Shown: one piece after another, positions 16,917 through 25,311 of the stretch | Layout of the letters: each line of letters starts with the position of its first letter | Numbering within the stretch: the stretch's first letter is position 1 | Assembly (NCBI RefSeq): GCF_900996245.1 | Contig: NZ_CAAJGK010000118.1 | Location: 1-64,000, forward strand | From: Paraburkholderia sp. BCC1886 | GTDB lineage: Bacteria; Pseudomonadota; Gammaproteobacteria; Burkholderiales; Burkholderiaceae | Direction of reading: 5' to 3' | Length of the DNA stretch: 64,000 nt | Made by a program: the position numbers and the translations under genes | The notes under the pieces: model-generated | Told to the model about the DNA's origin: nothing | Seen by the model: the letters and a program-made list of their open reading frames with translations, nothing else | Databases searched by the model: none

Positions 16917-18131
16917 TTAACCCGCATCGGAGCGGCGCGGTTCGTCGCTCAGCATCGTGACCGTAAAGAATTGCGTGGAGCCGCCAATCGCGGTCGTCAG
17001 CGCGTTGTGTACGTTCGGCACCTGCATCGCGTTCGAGCGGCCCATCACCTGACGCGCTGCTTCGGCCGCGCGCACCAGCCCGACCGCGCCGATCGGGTTC
17101 GTACAGAGCGTGCCGCCCGATGGATTCACGGCAAGCGCGCCATTCATATCGAATGCGCCTTCATCCGACAGATGCTGTGCGGTGCCCGGCGCGCAAAAAC
17201 CCATCGCTTCGAGCTGGGGAAAGTGAAACGAGCTGAACGGATCGTAGATTTCGACCGTCTGGATCTGCGTGTACGGATCGGTGATACCCGCCTGCCGGAA
17301 GCATTCGCGCGCTGCCGGACGCATTTCGGCGAAGTCGGCGAAATCGGTTTCGGCATACGGGCCCTGCCGGTCGCCCATGAAGACCGTGTTCGACACCCCC
17401 GCGATGCCGGTGACGAACGCCGGCCGGGTGCAACGTTCGCGCGCGAGCCGCTCCGATGTCATCACCAGCGCCGCGGCGCCTGCCGAACGTGGACAGATGT
17501 CGAACAGCTTGTAAGGCCACGATATGCGCGGCGAATTCATCACGGCGGCGATGTCGATATCGCCTTTCAGATGCGCACACGGATTGTTCAGCGCGTTGCG
17601 GCGCGCGCGCACGACGACCTTCGCATACTGCTCCTCGGTCGTGCCGTACTTGTGCATGTAGCGCTGCGTCGCGAGCGCCGTCATGGTGACGGTGTTGAGC
17701 GCGACATCCTGCTCGTAGAACGAGTCCCAGATCAGGTTCAGCAGAAACTGCGCATCGGGCGATTCGGTGATGCGATCCGCGCCCACGACGAGCACGGTCT
17801 CGCATTGCCCCGAGGCGATGTGGGCATGGGCGGCCTGCAACGCGGAGCCGCCGGTCGCGCCGCCGGTCTCCAGCCGCATGAACGGCTTGCCGCGCGCCCA
17901 CGTGTAGTCGACCGCCCATTTGTCGGCGTCGGCCACGCCCATGAACGACGTCGGCCCCATCGAGAACACCACCGCATCGATTGCATCCGGCTGCAGGTTG
18001 GCGTCGACGAGGGCGAGCGCGACCGCGTCCTGCGCAAGCTCCGGATAGGTCTTGTTATCGAGGCGCGAGCGGAATTCGGTTAGCCCCGTGCCGATGATCG
18101 CCACGTTGTGGGATGCGCCCGAATACGTCAT
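16917..18131 (-). CDS. Thiolase-like lipid-transfer protein lacking the nucleophilic Cys (Ltp2-like)
   Basis: Protein of 404 aa with a thiolase fold, beginning HNVAIIGTGLTEF. At the place of the acyl-accepting cysteine the sequence reads ETGGATGGSALQAA, with Gly91 where Cys is expected. The GHP motif that supplies a catalytic histidine reads TNP after NPSGG. Standard thiolytic chemistry is therefore unlikely. Ltp2-type proteins with these changes work with a DUF35 partner as retro-aldolases in steroid side-chain degradation. The DUF35 gene is directly downstream and a second thiolase-like gene overlaps the start by ATGA. Activity is inferred from family and context. Confidence 0.88.
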   Translation of the reverse strand: MTYSGASHNVAIIGTGLTEFRSRLDNKTYPELAQDAVALALVDANLQPDAIDAVVFSMGPTSFMGVADADKWAVDYTWARGKPFMRLETGGATGGSALQAAHAHIASGQCETVLVVGADRITESPDAQFLLNLIWDSFYEQDVALNTVTMTALATQRYMHKYGTTEEQYAKVVVRARRNALNNPCAHLKGDIDIAAVMNSPRISWPYKLFDICPRSAGAAALVMTSERLARERCTRPAFVTGIAGVSNTVFMGDRQGPYAETDFADFAEMRPAARECFRQAGITDPYTQIQTVEIYDPFSSFHFPQLEAMGFCAPGTAQHLSDEGAFDMNGALAVNPSGGTLCTNPIGAVGLVRAAEAARQVMGRSNAMQVPNVHNALTTAIGGSTQFFTVTMLSDEPRRSDAG

Positions 18132-19237
18132 CGGCCGGCTCCTTTCTCGACTCGTTCCATGAGCACGAAGCCGTGCGCCTGTTGTGCGAAGCCCGATGCG
18201 CCATGGGCAAGCGCACGCTTTGCACCGTCGACCTGATGTCCGCCCGCGCGCCCGCTCACCTGCAGCACGGCTTCGGCGGCATTGAGCAGACCCATCGAAA
18301 AGTACGGATTTTGCGCCCATGCACCACCCGAAGGACTCACGCGCGTGCGAGACGGCGGCTGCAATGCAACGCGATACGCGAGGTCGGCCCACGCATGCTG
18401 TGCATCGAATTCGATTACGTCGACGTCGCCGATACCGATTCCGTCTGCGCGCTTCAGCGTCTGCACCGCGTATTGTGTGAACACGTCGAGATTGGCAAGG
18501 CGCTCTGCATCCAGTTGATAGCGATCCACGCCCCACGCCATGCCCGCGAGGCGTGCGAGCGGCCTCGCGTCAGGATGCGTGCGCACCCAGTGCCCGGAGG
18601 CGATCACCAGCGCGACCGCGCCGTCGGTGATGGGCGCACGATGCGCGGCGCGCAGCGGATACGCGATGCTCGGCGATCCGACGATGTCGCCGGCTGGCGG
18701 CACGTCTCTCGCAACGGCACGCGGATTGTCACGCGCGGCGCTGATACGTTCGATCATGCAGGCCGCGACGGCGTCTTCGCTAAAGCCGTAGCGTTGCTGC
18801 ACCGCGCTTGCGAAGAGGCCATCCGCAATCGCGAGATTCATGCCGATGGGGCGTAGAAAGAACGGTTCGCTGCGCATTCGTGCGATGTCTTCGAGATCGA
18901 CGACCGAATTCTGGCTGGTACTGACGACGAGCCCCAGATGAAGATGCCCGGACGCCACGCGCATCGCGCCAAGATGCAAGCCGGTGAGGCCGGAGTCGGT
19001 GGTGCGCATTTCGTCTTTCAGATAACCGCCCGATGGCGCGGCGAGCAGCATGCTGCTGATGCCGCGTGCGTCGAGTTCGTCGCTGGCGGCAAGCGTGAGG
19101 TGATCGATGTCGGCGCGACGCACGCCGGCGTCGTCCAGCGCGGCGCGTGCGGTGCGGTACGCCATCTCCTCCAGTCGTGCATCGCCGATCGCCGTGGCAG
19201 CCGGGTGGATGGCCACTCCCAGCACATAGACATCCAT
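18128..19237 (-). CDS. Second thiolase-like protein lacking the nucleophilic Cys
   Basis: Protein of 369 aa, first gene of the seven-gene minus-strand operon. It has a thiolase-type N-terminal domain (ARAALDDAGVRRADIDHL) and a C-terminal domain with VSPSGGAWAQNPYFSMGLLNAAEA. The segment where the nucleophile should be reads TTDSGLTGLHLGAM and has no Cys. It resembles the smaller partner in paired thiolase-like genes more than an active thiolase. The start at 19237 is chosen for AAGG upstream and because it gives the family-like MDVYVLGVAIHP; an upstream Met at 19282 is less likely. It probably forms a hetero-oligomer with the protein encoded at 16917-18131. Confidence 0.83.
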   Translation of the reverse strand: MDVYVLGVAIHPAATAIGDARLEEMAYRTARAALDDAGVRRADIDHLTLAASDELDARGISSMLLAAPSGGYLKDEMRTTDSGLTGLHLGAMRVASGHLHLGLVVSTSQNSVVDLEDIARMRSEPFFLRPIGMNLAIADGLFASAVQQRYGFSEDAVAACMIERISAARDNPRAVARDVPPAGDIVGSPSIAYPLRAAHRAPITDGAVALVIASGHWVRTHPDARPLARLAGMAWGVDRYQLDAERLANLDVFTQYAVQTLKRADGIGIGDVDVIEFDAQHAWADLAYRVALQPPSRTRVSPSGGAWAQNPYFSMGLLNAAEAVLQVSGRAGGHQVDGAKRALAHGASGFAQQAHGFVLMERVEKGAGR

Positions 19238-19284
19238 AGGGACCTTTTTCCAGGCGGTTCGCGTTTTGTCCGTCTCCAGCAAGC

Positions 19285-19313
19285 ATGATAGCGATCTCGA
19301 CCTTGTCGGTCAA
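19285..19313 (-). promoter_or_regulatory. Sigma70-type promoter of the thiolase/carboxylase operon
   Basis: On the minus strand TTGACC (19308-19313) and TATCAT (19285-19290) are separated by 17 bases, about 48 bases upstream of the first start codon. Confidence 0.65.
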
Positions 19314-19318
19314 TGATC

Positions 19319-19334
19319 TAACCGTGCGGTCAGT
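19319..19334. promoter_or_regulatory. Palindromic operator, copy 3 (CTAACC-N4-GGTCAG)
   Basis: TAACC-gtgc-GGTCAGT lies about six bases upstream of the -35 box of the minus-strand thiolase/carboxylase promoter. It has the same spacing and sequence as copies 2 and 4. Confidence 0.65.
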
Positions 19335-19399
19335 TTTCTGAAAAGGCCGGATAAATGCAGTGTTTAAAAGGACATATTCGCACTTCGCATGACACGTAC

Positions 19400-19415
19400 T
19401 GACCCGATGGTCAGT
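19400..19415. promoter_or_regulatory. Palindromic operator, copy 4 (CTGACC-N4-GGTCAG)
   Basis: A perfect palindrome, CTGACC-cgat-GGTCAG (outer bases 19400-19415... within tGACCcgatGGTCAGt). It ends eight bases before the -35 box of the plus-strand crotonase promoter. Confidence 0.65.
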
Positions 19416-19423
19416 TATGTTTC

Positions 19424-19453
19424 TTGACAGATAACCCGTGCATGCGGTTATCC
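19424..19453 (+). promoter_or_regulatory. Promoter of the crotonase/hydrolase unit
   Basis: TTGACA (19424-19429) and TTATCC (19448-19453), 18-base spacer, about 75 bases upstream of the start codon. Confidence 0.5.
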
Positions 19454-19527
19454 TACGCTTGAGAATCGCACCGCGCTTGTACTCATCCCGCGCGCGTTTC
19501 GCGTCAGGACATTGTTGAGGAGACAGC

Positions 19528-20352
19528 ATGAGCGAGCATTTCGAAGGTCCGACATTCGAGGGCACCGCGTTGAAGGTGGAATGGATCGAACGCGCGATCG
19601 CGTTGATCACATTGACCCGCCCGCAGCAGATGAACACGTTGTCGCTCGAATTCCTCGACGAATTCGAGCGTGCGCTCGATCTGCTCGAAAGCACGCGAAC
19701 GCGCGCACTGATCGTGACCGGCCAGGAGCGCGCATTTTGTTGCGGCGCCCATTTGCGTTATTTCGCCGGGCCCGAAGCGCGCTTCACCACCCCGCAGCCT
19801 GCTCGCGACGACTACCTGGCGAAAATCGCCGTGCTGTTCGACCGTCTTGAAGAGATGCGCTTCCCCACCATCGCGGCGATCAACGGATACGCGCTCGGCG
19901 GCGGCTGCGAACTGGCGCTGTCGTGCGATTTCCGTGTGATCGCGTCGCATGCCAAGATGGGTTTGCCGGAGACGAAGATCGGCGCGGTCGCCGCCGCGGG
20001 CGGCGTGCAGAAGCTCATCCGTCATGTGGGACGCAGCCGCGCGCTCGACTGGATCTTGCGCTCGACCCACATCGATGCACAAACGGTCGAGCGTTACGGG
20101 CTCGTCTCCGCGGTCGTTCCGGGTGACGCGCTGATCGCCGCGGCGCTCGACATCGCGCTCGAATTGCGCAAGCTTGGCCCACAGGCACTCTCTCAATCGA
20201 AGCGAGCGATCTATCTGAGCGAAGACGCCGACCTGCGCAGCGCGCGGCGCTTTGGCATCGAGGCCCTCTCCATTCTCGTCGGCGGCGACGAATGGAAAGA
20301 AGGCATGAACGCTTTTGTCGAAAAGCGGCCGCCCACCTTCGACTCGATGTGA
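19528..20352 (+). CDS. Enoyl-CoA hydratase/isomerase family (crotonase)
   Basis: Protein of 274 aa with the crotonase oxyanion segments ERAFCCGAHL near residue 71 and GYALGGGCEL near 119. Both candidate catalytic glutamates are present (GGGCE and GLPETKIG). The start is preceded by GAGGAGA about 6 bases upstream. Unlike the crotonase at 2233, this copy looks catalytically complete. It is transcribed divergently from the thiolase/carboxylase operon from its own operator-linked promoter and is followed by an alpha/beta hydrolase gene. A role in hydrating an unsaturated CoA intermediate is likely, but its substrate cannot be read from sequence. Confidence 0.9.
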   Translation: MSEHFEGPTFEGTALKVEWIERAIALITLTRPQQMNTLSLEFLDEFERALDLLESTRTRALIVTGQERAFCCGAHLRYFAGPEARFTTPQPARDDYLAKIAVLFDRLEEMRFPTIAAINGYALGGGCELALSCDFRVIASHAKMGLPETKIGAVAAAGGVQKLIRHVGRSRALDWILRSTHIDAQTVERYGLVSAVVPGDALIAAALDIALELRKLGPQALSQSKRAIYLSEDADLRSARRFGIEALSILVGGDEWKEGMNAFVEKRPPTFDSM

Positions 20353-20412
20353 GCCTACGATGCCGCGCGATCTCTCGTGCTTCGCACAGCGCAGTAGCCA
20401 TAAAAGCCTGCT

Positions 20413-21288
20413 ATGAGCGCCGGTGAACTCCTGCCTGGCACACCGGCGCCTATGCACATGTGGGACGGTGCGCGCGGTGTAAGGCTCGCCGGAGATAGCT
20501 GGGGCAACTCGCGCGACCCGCTCGTCGTATTGCAGCACGGTGGCGGCCAGACGCGCCATGCATGGAAGGATACCGGCCAGCAACTCGGCGCCAGCGGCTA
20601 TTACGCGGTGTCGTTCGATGCGCGCGGCCACGGCGACTCCACCTGGGCGCCCGATGGCGACTACACCGAAGACGCGATGGTCGAAGACCTGCTCTGTGTC
20701 GTGTCGGCCGTCGGCGGATCGACACCCGCGTTGATCGGCGCGTCGCTGGGCGGCATCACCAGCATGATCGCGGCAGGAGAAAAACAGCTGGATGTGCGTG
20801 CGCTGGTTATCGTCGACGTCGCGCCGCGCATCGAGGCCCATGGCGTCGAGCGGATTCACCGCTTCATGACAGGCCGGCCGGAAGGCTTCACGTCGCTCGA
20901 TGAAGTGGCCGATGCCATTTCGGCGTATCAGCCGCATCGGCCACGGCCTTCGTCGCTCGACGGGCTCGCGAAGAACCTGCGTGTCGGCGCTGACGGACGA
21001 TACCGTTGGCATTGGGACCCGCGTTTTCGTCCCGATCAGCGCGATCCGCTCGCGCGCGAACCGCGTTTGTCGCGCTGCGTGCAGGCGTTGACTGTGCCGA
21101 CGCTGCTGGTGCGTGGTGCAAAATCCGATGTGCTCAGCGCGGCAAGCGTCGAGCACTTCATGACGTTGTGCCCGCATGCGCAGACGATCGACGTGGCAGG
21201 CGCCGCGCACATGGTCGCGGGCGACCGGAACGATCTGTTCGGCGATGCGATGCGGGGCTTTCTCGATCGCGCATTGGGTCGAGAATAA
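20413..21288 (+). CDS. Alpha/beta-fold hydrolase
   Basis: Protein of 291 aa. The oxyanion segment is QHGGGQTRHAW near residue 41, the nucleophile elbow is GASLGG near residue 111, the candidate acid lies in the VRGAKSDVLS segment, and the catalytic His is in GAAHMVAGD. It follows the crotonase gene by 60 bases on the same strand and probably shares its promoter. The family includes esterases, haloalkane-type hydrolases and C-C bond hydrolases. In this cluster a thioester or ring-cleavage product hydrolase is plausible but not shown. It is convergent with the thioesterase gene. Confidence 0.87.
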   Translation: MSAGELLPGTPAPMHMWDGARGVRLAGDSWGNSRDPLVVLQHGGGQTRHAWKDTGQQLGASGYYAVSFDARGHGDSTWAPDGDYTEDAMVEDLLCVVSAVGGSTPALIGASLGGITSMIAAGEKQLDVRALVIVDVAPRIEAHGVERIHRFMTGRPEGFTSLDEVADAISAYQPHRPRPSSLDGLAKNLRVGADGRYRWHWDPRFRPDQRDPLAREPRLSRCVQALTVPTLLVRGAKSDVLSAASVEHFMTLCPHAQTIDVAGAAHMVAGDRNDLFGDAMRGFLDRALGRE

Positions 21289-21317
21289 AAGACACCTGCA
21301 GTCTGGTGGAGCCGCGC

Positions 21318-21767
21318 TCACTCGTGCGGCGCAGTCGACGCGTGCTTGACGATGATCGTCTGCTGCATGACCGCGCACAGCGTTTCGACCCCAGCCGCGA
21401 TGCCGTACACATCCGCCTTCGTCACGATCAATGTCTGGCCGGCGCGTATCACGGCACCCCGCGCGATGAGTTTTTCTCCTTTCGACGGCGCGACGAAATT
21501 GAGCTTGTATTCGACCGTCAGCACGGACGCGTCGGCGGGCGTCACGGTCATCGCGGCAAAGCCCGCCGCCGTGTCGGCGATCATGCCGACAATACCGCCG
21601 TGTATGTAGCCATGCTGCTGCTCTATGCCGTCCCAGTGCGGCACGTGCACTTCCACCGCGCCTTCCTCGATGTTCGTCAGCGTCGCCTTGATCAGGCGCA
21701 TCGCGTTCAGCTTGTCGTAGTTTGCGACAACGTGGGCGGGAAAATCCGGGGACAGCGGTGTGTTCAT
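21318..21767 (-). CDS. PaaI-family hot-dog thioesterase
   Basis: Protein of 149 aa with the hot-dog thioesterase signature QQHGYIHGGIVGMIADTAAGFAA; the HGG and the downstream Asp are the usual active-site elements. The start at 21767 is the first Met that gives a family-like N-terminus, and longer upstream frames are not conserved-looking. It lies 35 bases after the acyl-CoA synthetase stop on the same strand, so it is probably part of the unit dehydrogenase-synthetase-thioesterase. A housekeeping role in releasing CoA from stalled thioesters is likely. Confidence 0.87.
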   Translation of the reverse strand: MNTPLSPDFPAHVVANYDKLNAMRLIKATLTNIEEGAVEVHVPHWDGIEQQHGYIHGGIVGMIADTAAGFAAMTVTPADASVLTVEYKLNFVAPSKGEKLIARGAVIRAGQTLIVTKADVYGIAAGVETLCAVMQQTIIVKHASTAPHE

Positions 21768-21802
21768 AGGAGGTCCGCGTGTAATGACTGTTCGCCGGCC
21801 GG

Positions 21803-23731
21803 TTATCGATCGCGAACGGCGGCAAGCACCGCATCGAGCGAAGCCTGGTCTTCCAGGCCACTCGTGTCGCCGGTGATCGCACCCGTCTCCGCCGCTTCCC
21901 GCAACAGCCGGCGCATGATCTTGCCGGCCCGCGTCTTGGGCAACGCAGTCGACACGTAGACGTTGCCAAGGCGCGCGAAGGTCCCCACTGCTTTCTGCAC
22001 GCATGCCGATACGTCCGATACGACTACGCCGGGATCGGTGCCTGGCTTGAGCGTGACGAACGCGACAGGCACGGTGCCGCGCAACGCATCGCGCACGCCG
22101 ACCACCGCTGCCTCCACGACGCCGTCGCAGCCCGAGGCCGCGCTTTCGATTTCCATCGTGCTGATGCGGTGTGCGGCGACGTTGATCACGTCGTCGGAGC
22201 GCCCCAGCACCCAGAGCTGGCCGTCGCGGTCCAGCACCGCTTCATCGGAGCTCGCGTAATGGCCGGGGAAGCGCTGGAAATAGGACTGGATGTAGCGCTT
22301 CGGATCGTCCCAGATGGTCCTCGCGAGCGTCGGGAATGGCTGCGTCAACACCAGATTGCCGCGCACGCCAGGACCGACCGGCGCGCCGTGGTCGTCCAGA
22401 ATGGCAAACGCGTGACCCGGAACCGGGCCGCCACAACTGCCGTACTTGAGCGGATCCACGCCATAAACAGGCATCGTCCACGTCGATCCCGTTTCGGTCT
22501 GCCCATAGGCGTTGATGACGGGCACACCGAGCATGCGCGTGGTCCACTCGGCCGTTTCCGGATCGAGAGGCTCGCCCTGCGTGGTCACGAGCCGCAGCGT
22601 CGCCGGGCGTTGCTCCGCGACCACCTCGTCGCCGGCGGCTCTGAGCATGCGCAGGCCGGTCGGCGCGACGAGAATCTTCGTGACGCCATGCCGCTTTGCG
22701 ATCTTCAGCATGCGTGTTTTGTCGGGATAGTCGAGCGCGCCTTCGTAGCATAGCAGCGTCATCCCATGTGCGAGTCCGCCGATTACTGCCTGGATCGGAA
22801 ACGTCAGCCATCCCACGTCTGCGGCGCACCAGTACACGTCGTCCGGTTGTGGGCCGACCTGCCATTGCACGTTGGCCCACGTGCCCGCGAGGAATCCGGC
22901 AGCGCTATGCACGACACCTTTGGGCTTGCTCTCCGTGCCCGAGGTAAAGATCAGGAACGCGGGATCGTTCGCTTCCATGGGTTCGCACGGACAGTCAGGC
23001 GATTGCCGGTCGAGCAGCACGCTCCATTCGGATTCGCCGTCCTCCAGCGAGAGTGGATCGCCGGTGCGATTCACGACCACCGTATGGCGCACATGCCCGG
23101 ACGCGGCCCGTCCGCTGCGCATGTTTTCCAGCAATGGCACCTTCTTGCCGCGTCTGAGCGACGCGTCGGCCGTGACGACGACCGACGCGCGCGATGCCTG
23201 CAACCTCATGGCAATGGCCGCCTTCGAGAAGCCGCTGAAGAGCACCGTATAGATCGCGCCGAGACGATTGCACGCGTGAATGGCGACGAACGCCTCCGGC
23301 AGATTGGGCAGGTGAATCGCGACGACATCGCCACGGCCAACGCCGAGTTCGCGCAGCGCGTTGGCAAAGCGCGATACCTGCTCCCTGAGCTCCAGATACG
23401 TGAGACGTCTGGACGCGCCGTCCTCGCCTTCCCAGATCAACGCGTGTTTGTTCGACGTGGCGGCATCGTCCGCGTAGCGATCGACGCAGTTATCCGCGAC
23501 ATTCAGGATGCCGTCCGCGTAATAACGCAGCGATCCGAATTCGCCGTCGCGCAGCGTCGCCCACGGTTTGCGCCAGCGCATTTTTTCCCCGACCCATGCC
23601 CAATACCGGTCGCTGCCCTGGGACTCCAGTTCGCGTGCGTGGGCCAGCAACTGTTCCTGGCTCGCGATTCGCCATTCCGGACGAAGCTCCAGAATGGGCC
23701 CCGACGTGAGCTCTTGAAGGGTATCCGTCAT
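21803..23731 (-). CDS. Acetyl/propionyl-CoA synthetase-like acyl-CoA ligase
   Basis: Protein of 642 aa of the ANL superfamily. Its length and layout are those of Acs-type ligases: an N-terminal ACAS-like segment (WRKPWATL), FTSGTESKPKGVVHS as the phosphate-binding loop, the YGQTETGS motif, GRSDDVINVAAHRIST at the hinge, and a C-terminal PKTRAGKIMRR with the catalytic, acetylation-prone lysine. Acetate-specific enzymes usually have WWQTETG; here it is INAYGQTETG, so a different short- or medium-chain acid is probable. It is transcribed with the acyl-CoA dehydrogenase upstream and the thioesterase downstream. Confidence 0.9.
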   Translation of the reverse strand: MTDTLQELTSGPILELRPEWRIASQEQLLAHARELESQGSDRYWAWVGEKMRWRKPWATLRDGEFGSLRYYADGILNVADNCVDRYADDAATSNKHALIWEGEDGASRRLTYLELREQVSRFANALRELGVGRGDVVAIHLPNLPEAFVAIHACNRLGAIYTVLFSGFSKAAIAMRLQASRASVVVTADASLRRGKKVPLLENMRSGRAASGHVRHTVVVNRTGDPLSLEDGESEWSVLLDRQSPDCPCEPMEANDPAFLIFTSGTESKPKGVVHSAAGFLAGTWANVQWQVGPQPDDVYWCAADVGWLTFPIQAVIGGLAHGMTLLCYEGALDYPDKTRMLKIAKRHGVTKILVAPTGLRMLRAAGDEVVAEQRPATLRLVTTQGEPLDPETAEWTTRMLGVPVINAYGQTETGSTWTMPVYGVDPLKYGSCGGPVPGHAFAILDDHGAPVGPGVRGNLVLTQPFPTLARTIWDDPKRYIQSYFQRFPGHYASSDEAVLDRDGQLWVLGRSDDVINVAAHRISTMEIESAASGCDGVVEAAVVGVRDALRGTVPVAFVTLKPGTDPGVVVSDVSACVQKAVGTFARLGNVYVSTALPKTRAGKIMRRLLREAAETGAITGDTSGLEDQASLDAVLAAVRDR

Positions 23732-23808
23732 GTCATCTCCAGTTGCGTCACGGGCTGGATCGATTGCGCAGTCCCGGCGCCAGTTGGACTACGTGAAGCA
23801 CGTCGAAG

Positions 23809-24987
23809 CTAGACCATCCGCTTGGCGATTTCCTCGAGCATCACTTCGGTCGCGCCGCCGCCGATCGCCTGTACACGAGCGTCTCTCGACATGCGCTCCA
23901 CGGCGGTTTCCCGCATGAATCCCATGCCACCGTGAAACTGGACGCAGTCGTACATCACCTCGTTCACCAGCGTGCCGCATAGCGCCTTGATCATCGAGAC
24001 TTCCTTGACGACCTGCTGCCCCTGCGCATCGCGCCACGCGGTGTTGTAGACGAGCGCACGCGCCGCTTCGACCTGGGCGCTGCGCATCGCGAGTCGATGC
24101 CGGATGGTCTGCATATCCCAAAGCGTGGCGCCGAACGCGCGGCGCTGCGTGACCCACTCGAGCGTCAGCTCGATCGCCCTGGCAGCCTCGCCGATCGACT
24201 GGGCGCCGAGCACGATCCGCTCGTTCTGCAGATTCCTCATCAGCGCGTAAAAGCCGCGATTTTCTTCGCCGAGCAGATTGGCATCCGGAATGAGGCAGTC
24301 TTCGAAGACCAGTTCGGCGGTATCGCTGGAGAGCCAGCCATGCTTGTCGAGCGCGCGCGCGACACGAAAGCCCGGGGTGCCCTTCTCAACGATGAACATC
24401 GAGATATTCCGGTTGCGTCCTGGCTCGCCGGTCTTGGCGGCGACGAAATAGATATCGCCATACACGCCGTTGGTGATGAACATCTTGGCGCCGTTCAGCA
24501 CCCAGCCGTCTCCAACGCGTCGCGCTGTCGTACGCATGCTCGCGAGGTCCGACCCCGCGTCGGCTTCCGTCATGGCCACGGCAGCAATGGAGCGCCCCGC
24601 GATGATGTCCGGCATGAAGCGGTCCTGCTGAGCCGCAGTCCCCGCATGAAACAGATGCGGGCTCGCCATGTCCGTATGGACGAGCACCGTAATGGCGAAG
24701 CCGCCATACGTCGAGCGTCCCAGTTCCTCGGCGAGGATTGCCGTGGCCAGCGTGTCGAATTCGTTCCCGCCGTGCCGCTCGTCGTAGCGGATACCCAGCA
24801 GCCCGAGCGCGCCCATTTCCCGCAGCACGTCACGCGGTACGAAGCCGTCTTTTTCCCAGCGGTCGGCATGCGGCTTCACGCGCCTTTCGACGAAGCGCCG
24901 GACCGTTTCACGCAGCATGTGATGCTCGTTGGTGAAATAGGGCATCGATGACGCGACGGACGAGTCCGGACCTTCGTTGGAATGCAC
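23809..24987 (-). CDS. Acyl-CoA dehydrogenase
   Basis: Protein of 392 aa in the normal acyl-CoA dehydrogenase layout. It has AMTEADAGSDLASM and FITNGVYGD around the FAD and substrate pocket, ERIVLGAQSIGEA in the middle domain, and QFHGGMGFMRE near the end. The likely start is GTG at 24987, because GGGAGG lies six bases before it; the upstream ATG at 25023 lies inside the operator and has no ribosome site. The gene is divergent from a TetR regulator, with promoter elements TCGACA/TTAAAT and a palindrome over the presumed transcription start. It probably catalyses the first oxidation of the CoA ester made by the neighbouring ligase. Confidence 0.9.
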   Translation of the reverse strand: MHSNEGPDSSVASSMPYFTNEHHMLRETVRRFVERRVKPHADRWEKDGFVPRDVLREMGALGLLGIRYDERHGGNEFDTLATAILAEELGRSTYGGFAITVLVHTDMASPHLFHAGTAAQQDRFMPDIIAGRSIAAVAMTEADAGSDLASMRTTARRVGDGWVLNGAKMFITNGVYGDIYFVAAKTGEPGRNRNISMFIVEKGTPGFRVARALDKHGWLSSDTAELVFEDCLIPDANLLGEENRGFYALMRNLQNERIVLGAQSIGEAARAIELTLEWVTQRRAFGATLWDMQTIRHRLAMRSAQVEAARALVYNTAWRDAQGQQVVKEVSMIKALCGTLVNEVMYDCVQFHGGMGFMRETAVERMSRDARVQAIGGGATEVMLEEIAKRMV

Positions 24988-25017
24988 CGAGACCTCCCGT
25001 GAGGTGTGCTTCGAAGA

Positions 25018-25029
25018 TAACAATCGTTA
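25018..25029. promoter_or_regulatory. Operator B of the second TetR (TAACAATCGTTA)
   Basis: The 12-bp sequence TAAC-AATC-GTTA shares ten of twelve bases with the palindrome at 25138. It lies just downstream of the -10 box of the minus-strand acyl-CoA dehydrogenase promoter, where a repressor would block initiation. Confidence 0.6.
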
Positions 25030-25034
25030 CGGTC

Positions 25035-25063
25035 ATTTAAAGTGGACGCCCCGGTCTTGTCGA
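25035..25063 (-). promoter_or_regulatory. Promoter of the acyl-CoA dehydrogenase unit
   Basis: Minus-strand TCGACA (25058-25063) and TTAAAT (25035-25040) with 17-base spacing. The predicted start of transcription falls in operator B. Confidence 0.55.
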
Positions 25064-25137
25064 GGCCGGACAAACCCTGGATCTTCCCGTTTCAGCCGAG
25101 CCATGGCGGTTTCATCGGAACGGCAACCCGCATCACG

Positions 25138-25149
25138 TAACGAACGTTA
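25138..25149. promoter_or_regulatory. Operator A of the second TetR (TAACGAACGTTA)
   Basis: TAAC-GAAC-GTTA has a near-perfect dyad and lies in the divergent interval, 163 bases upstream of the TetR start codon. Its pairing with operator B suggests that one protein controls both directions. The rest of 24988-25311 shows no gene. Confidence 0.6.
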
Positions 25150-25311
25150 TGTGGGATGATCATCTGATCGATCCGTCACAGCGTTCACGACCCTGACCGG
25201 GGTTCCTCCTCTCACGGCTGTGCGTGTCGTCTAGCTTGCGGCGATCGGCCCCGGCCGCGCGATGCTGGCGATCCGCGTCCGGCCATTACATTTCAGAGTG
25301 GATAGCGACAC

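Noticed and set aside
19504..21969. Minus-strand frame of 821 codons
   Set aside because: It covers the crotonase, hydrolase and thioesterase genes and has no recognisable domain.
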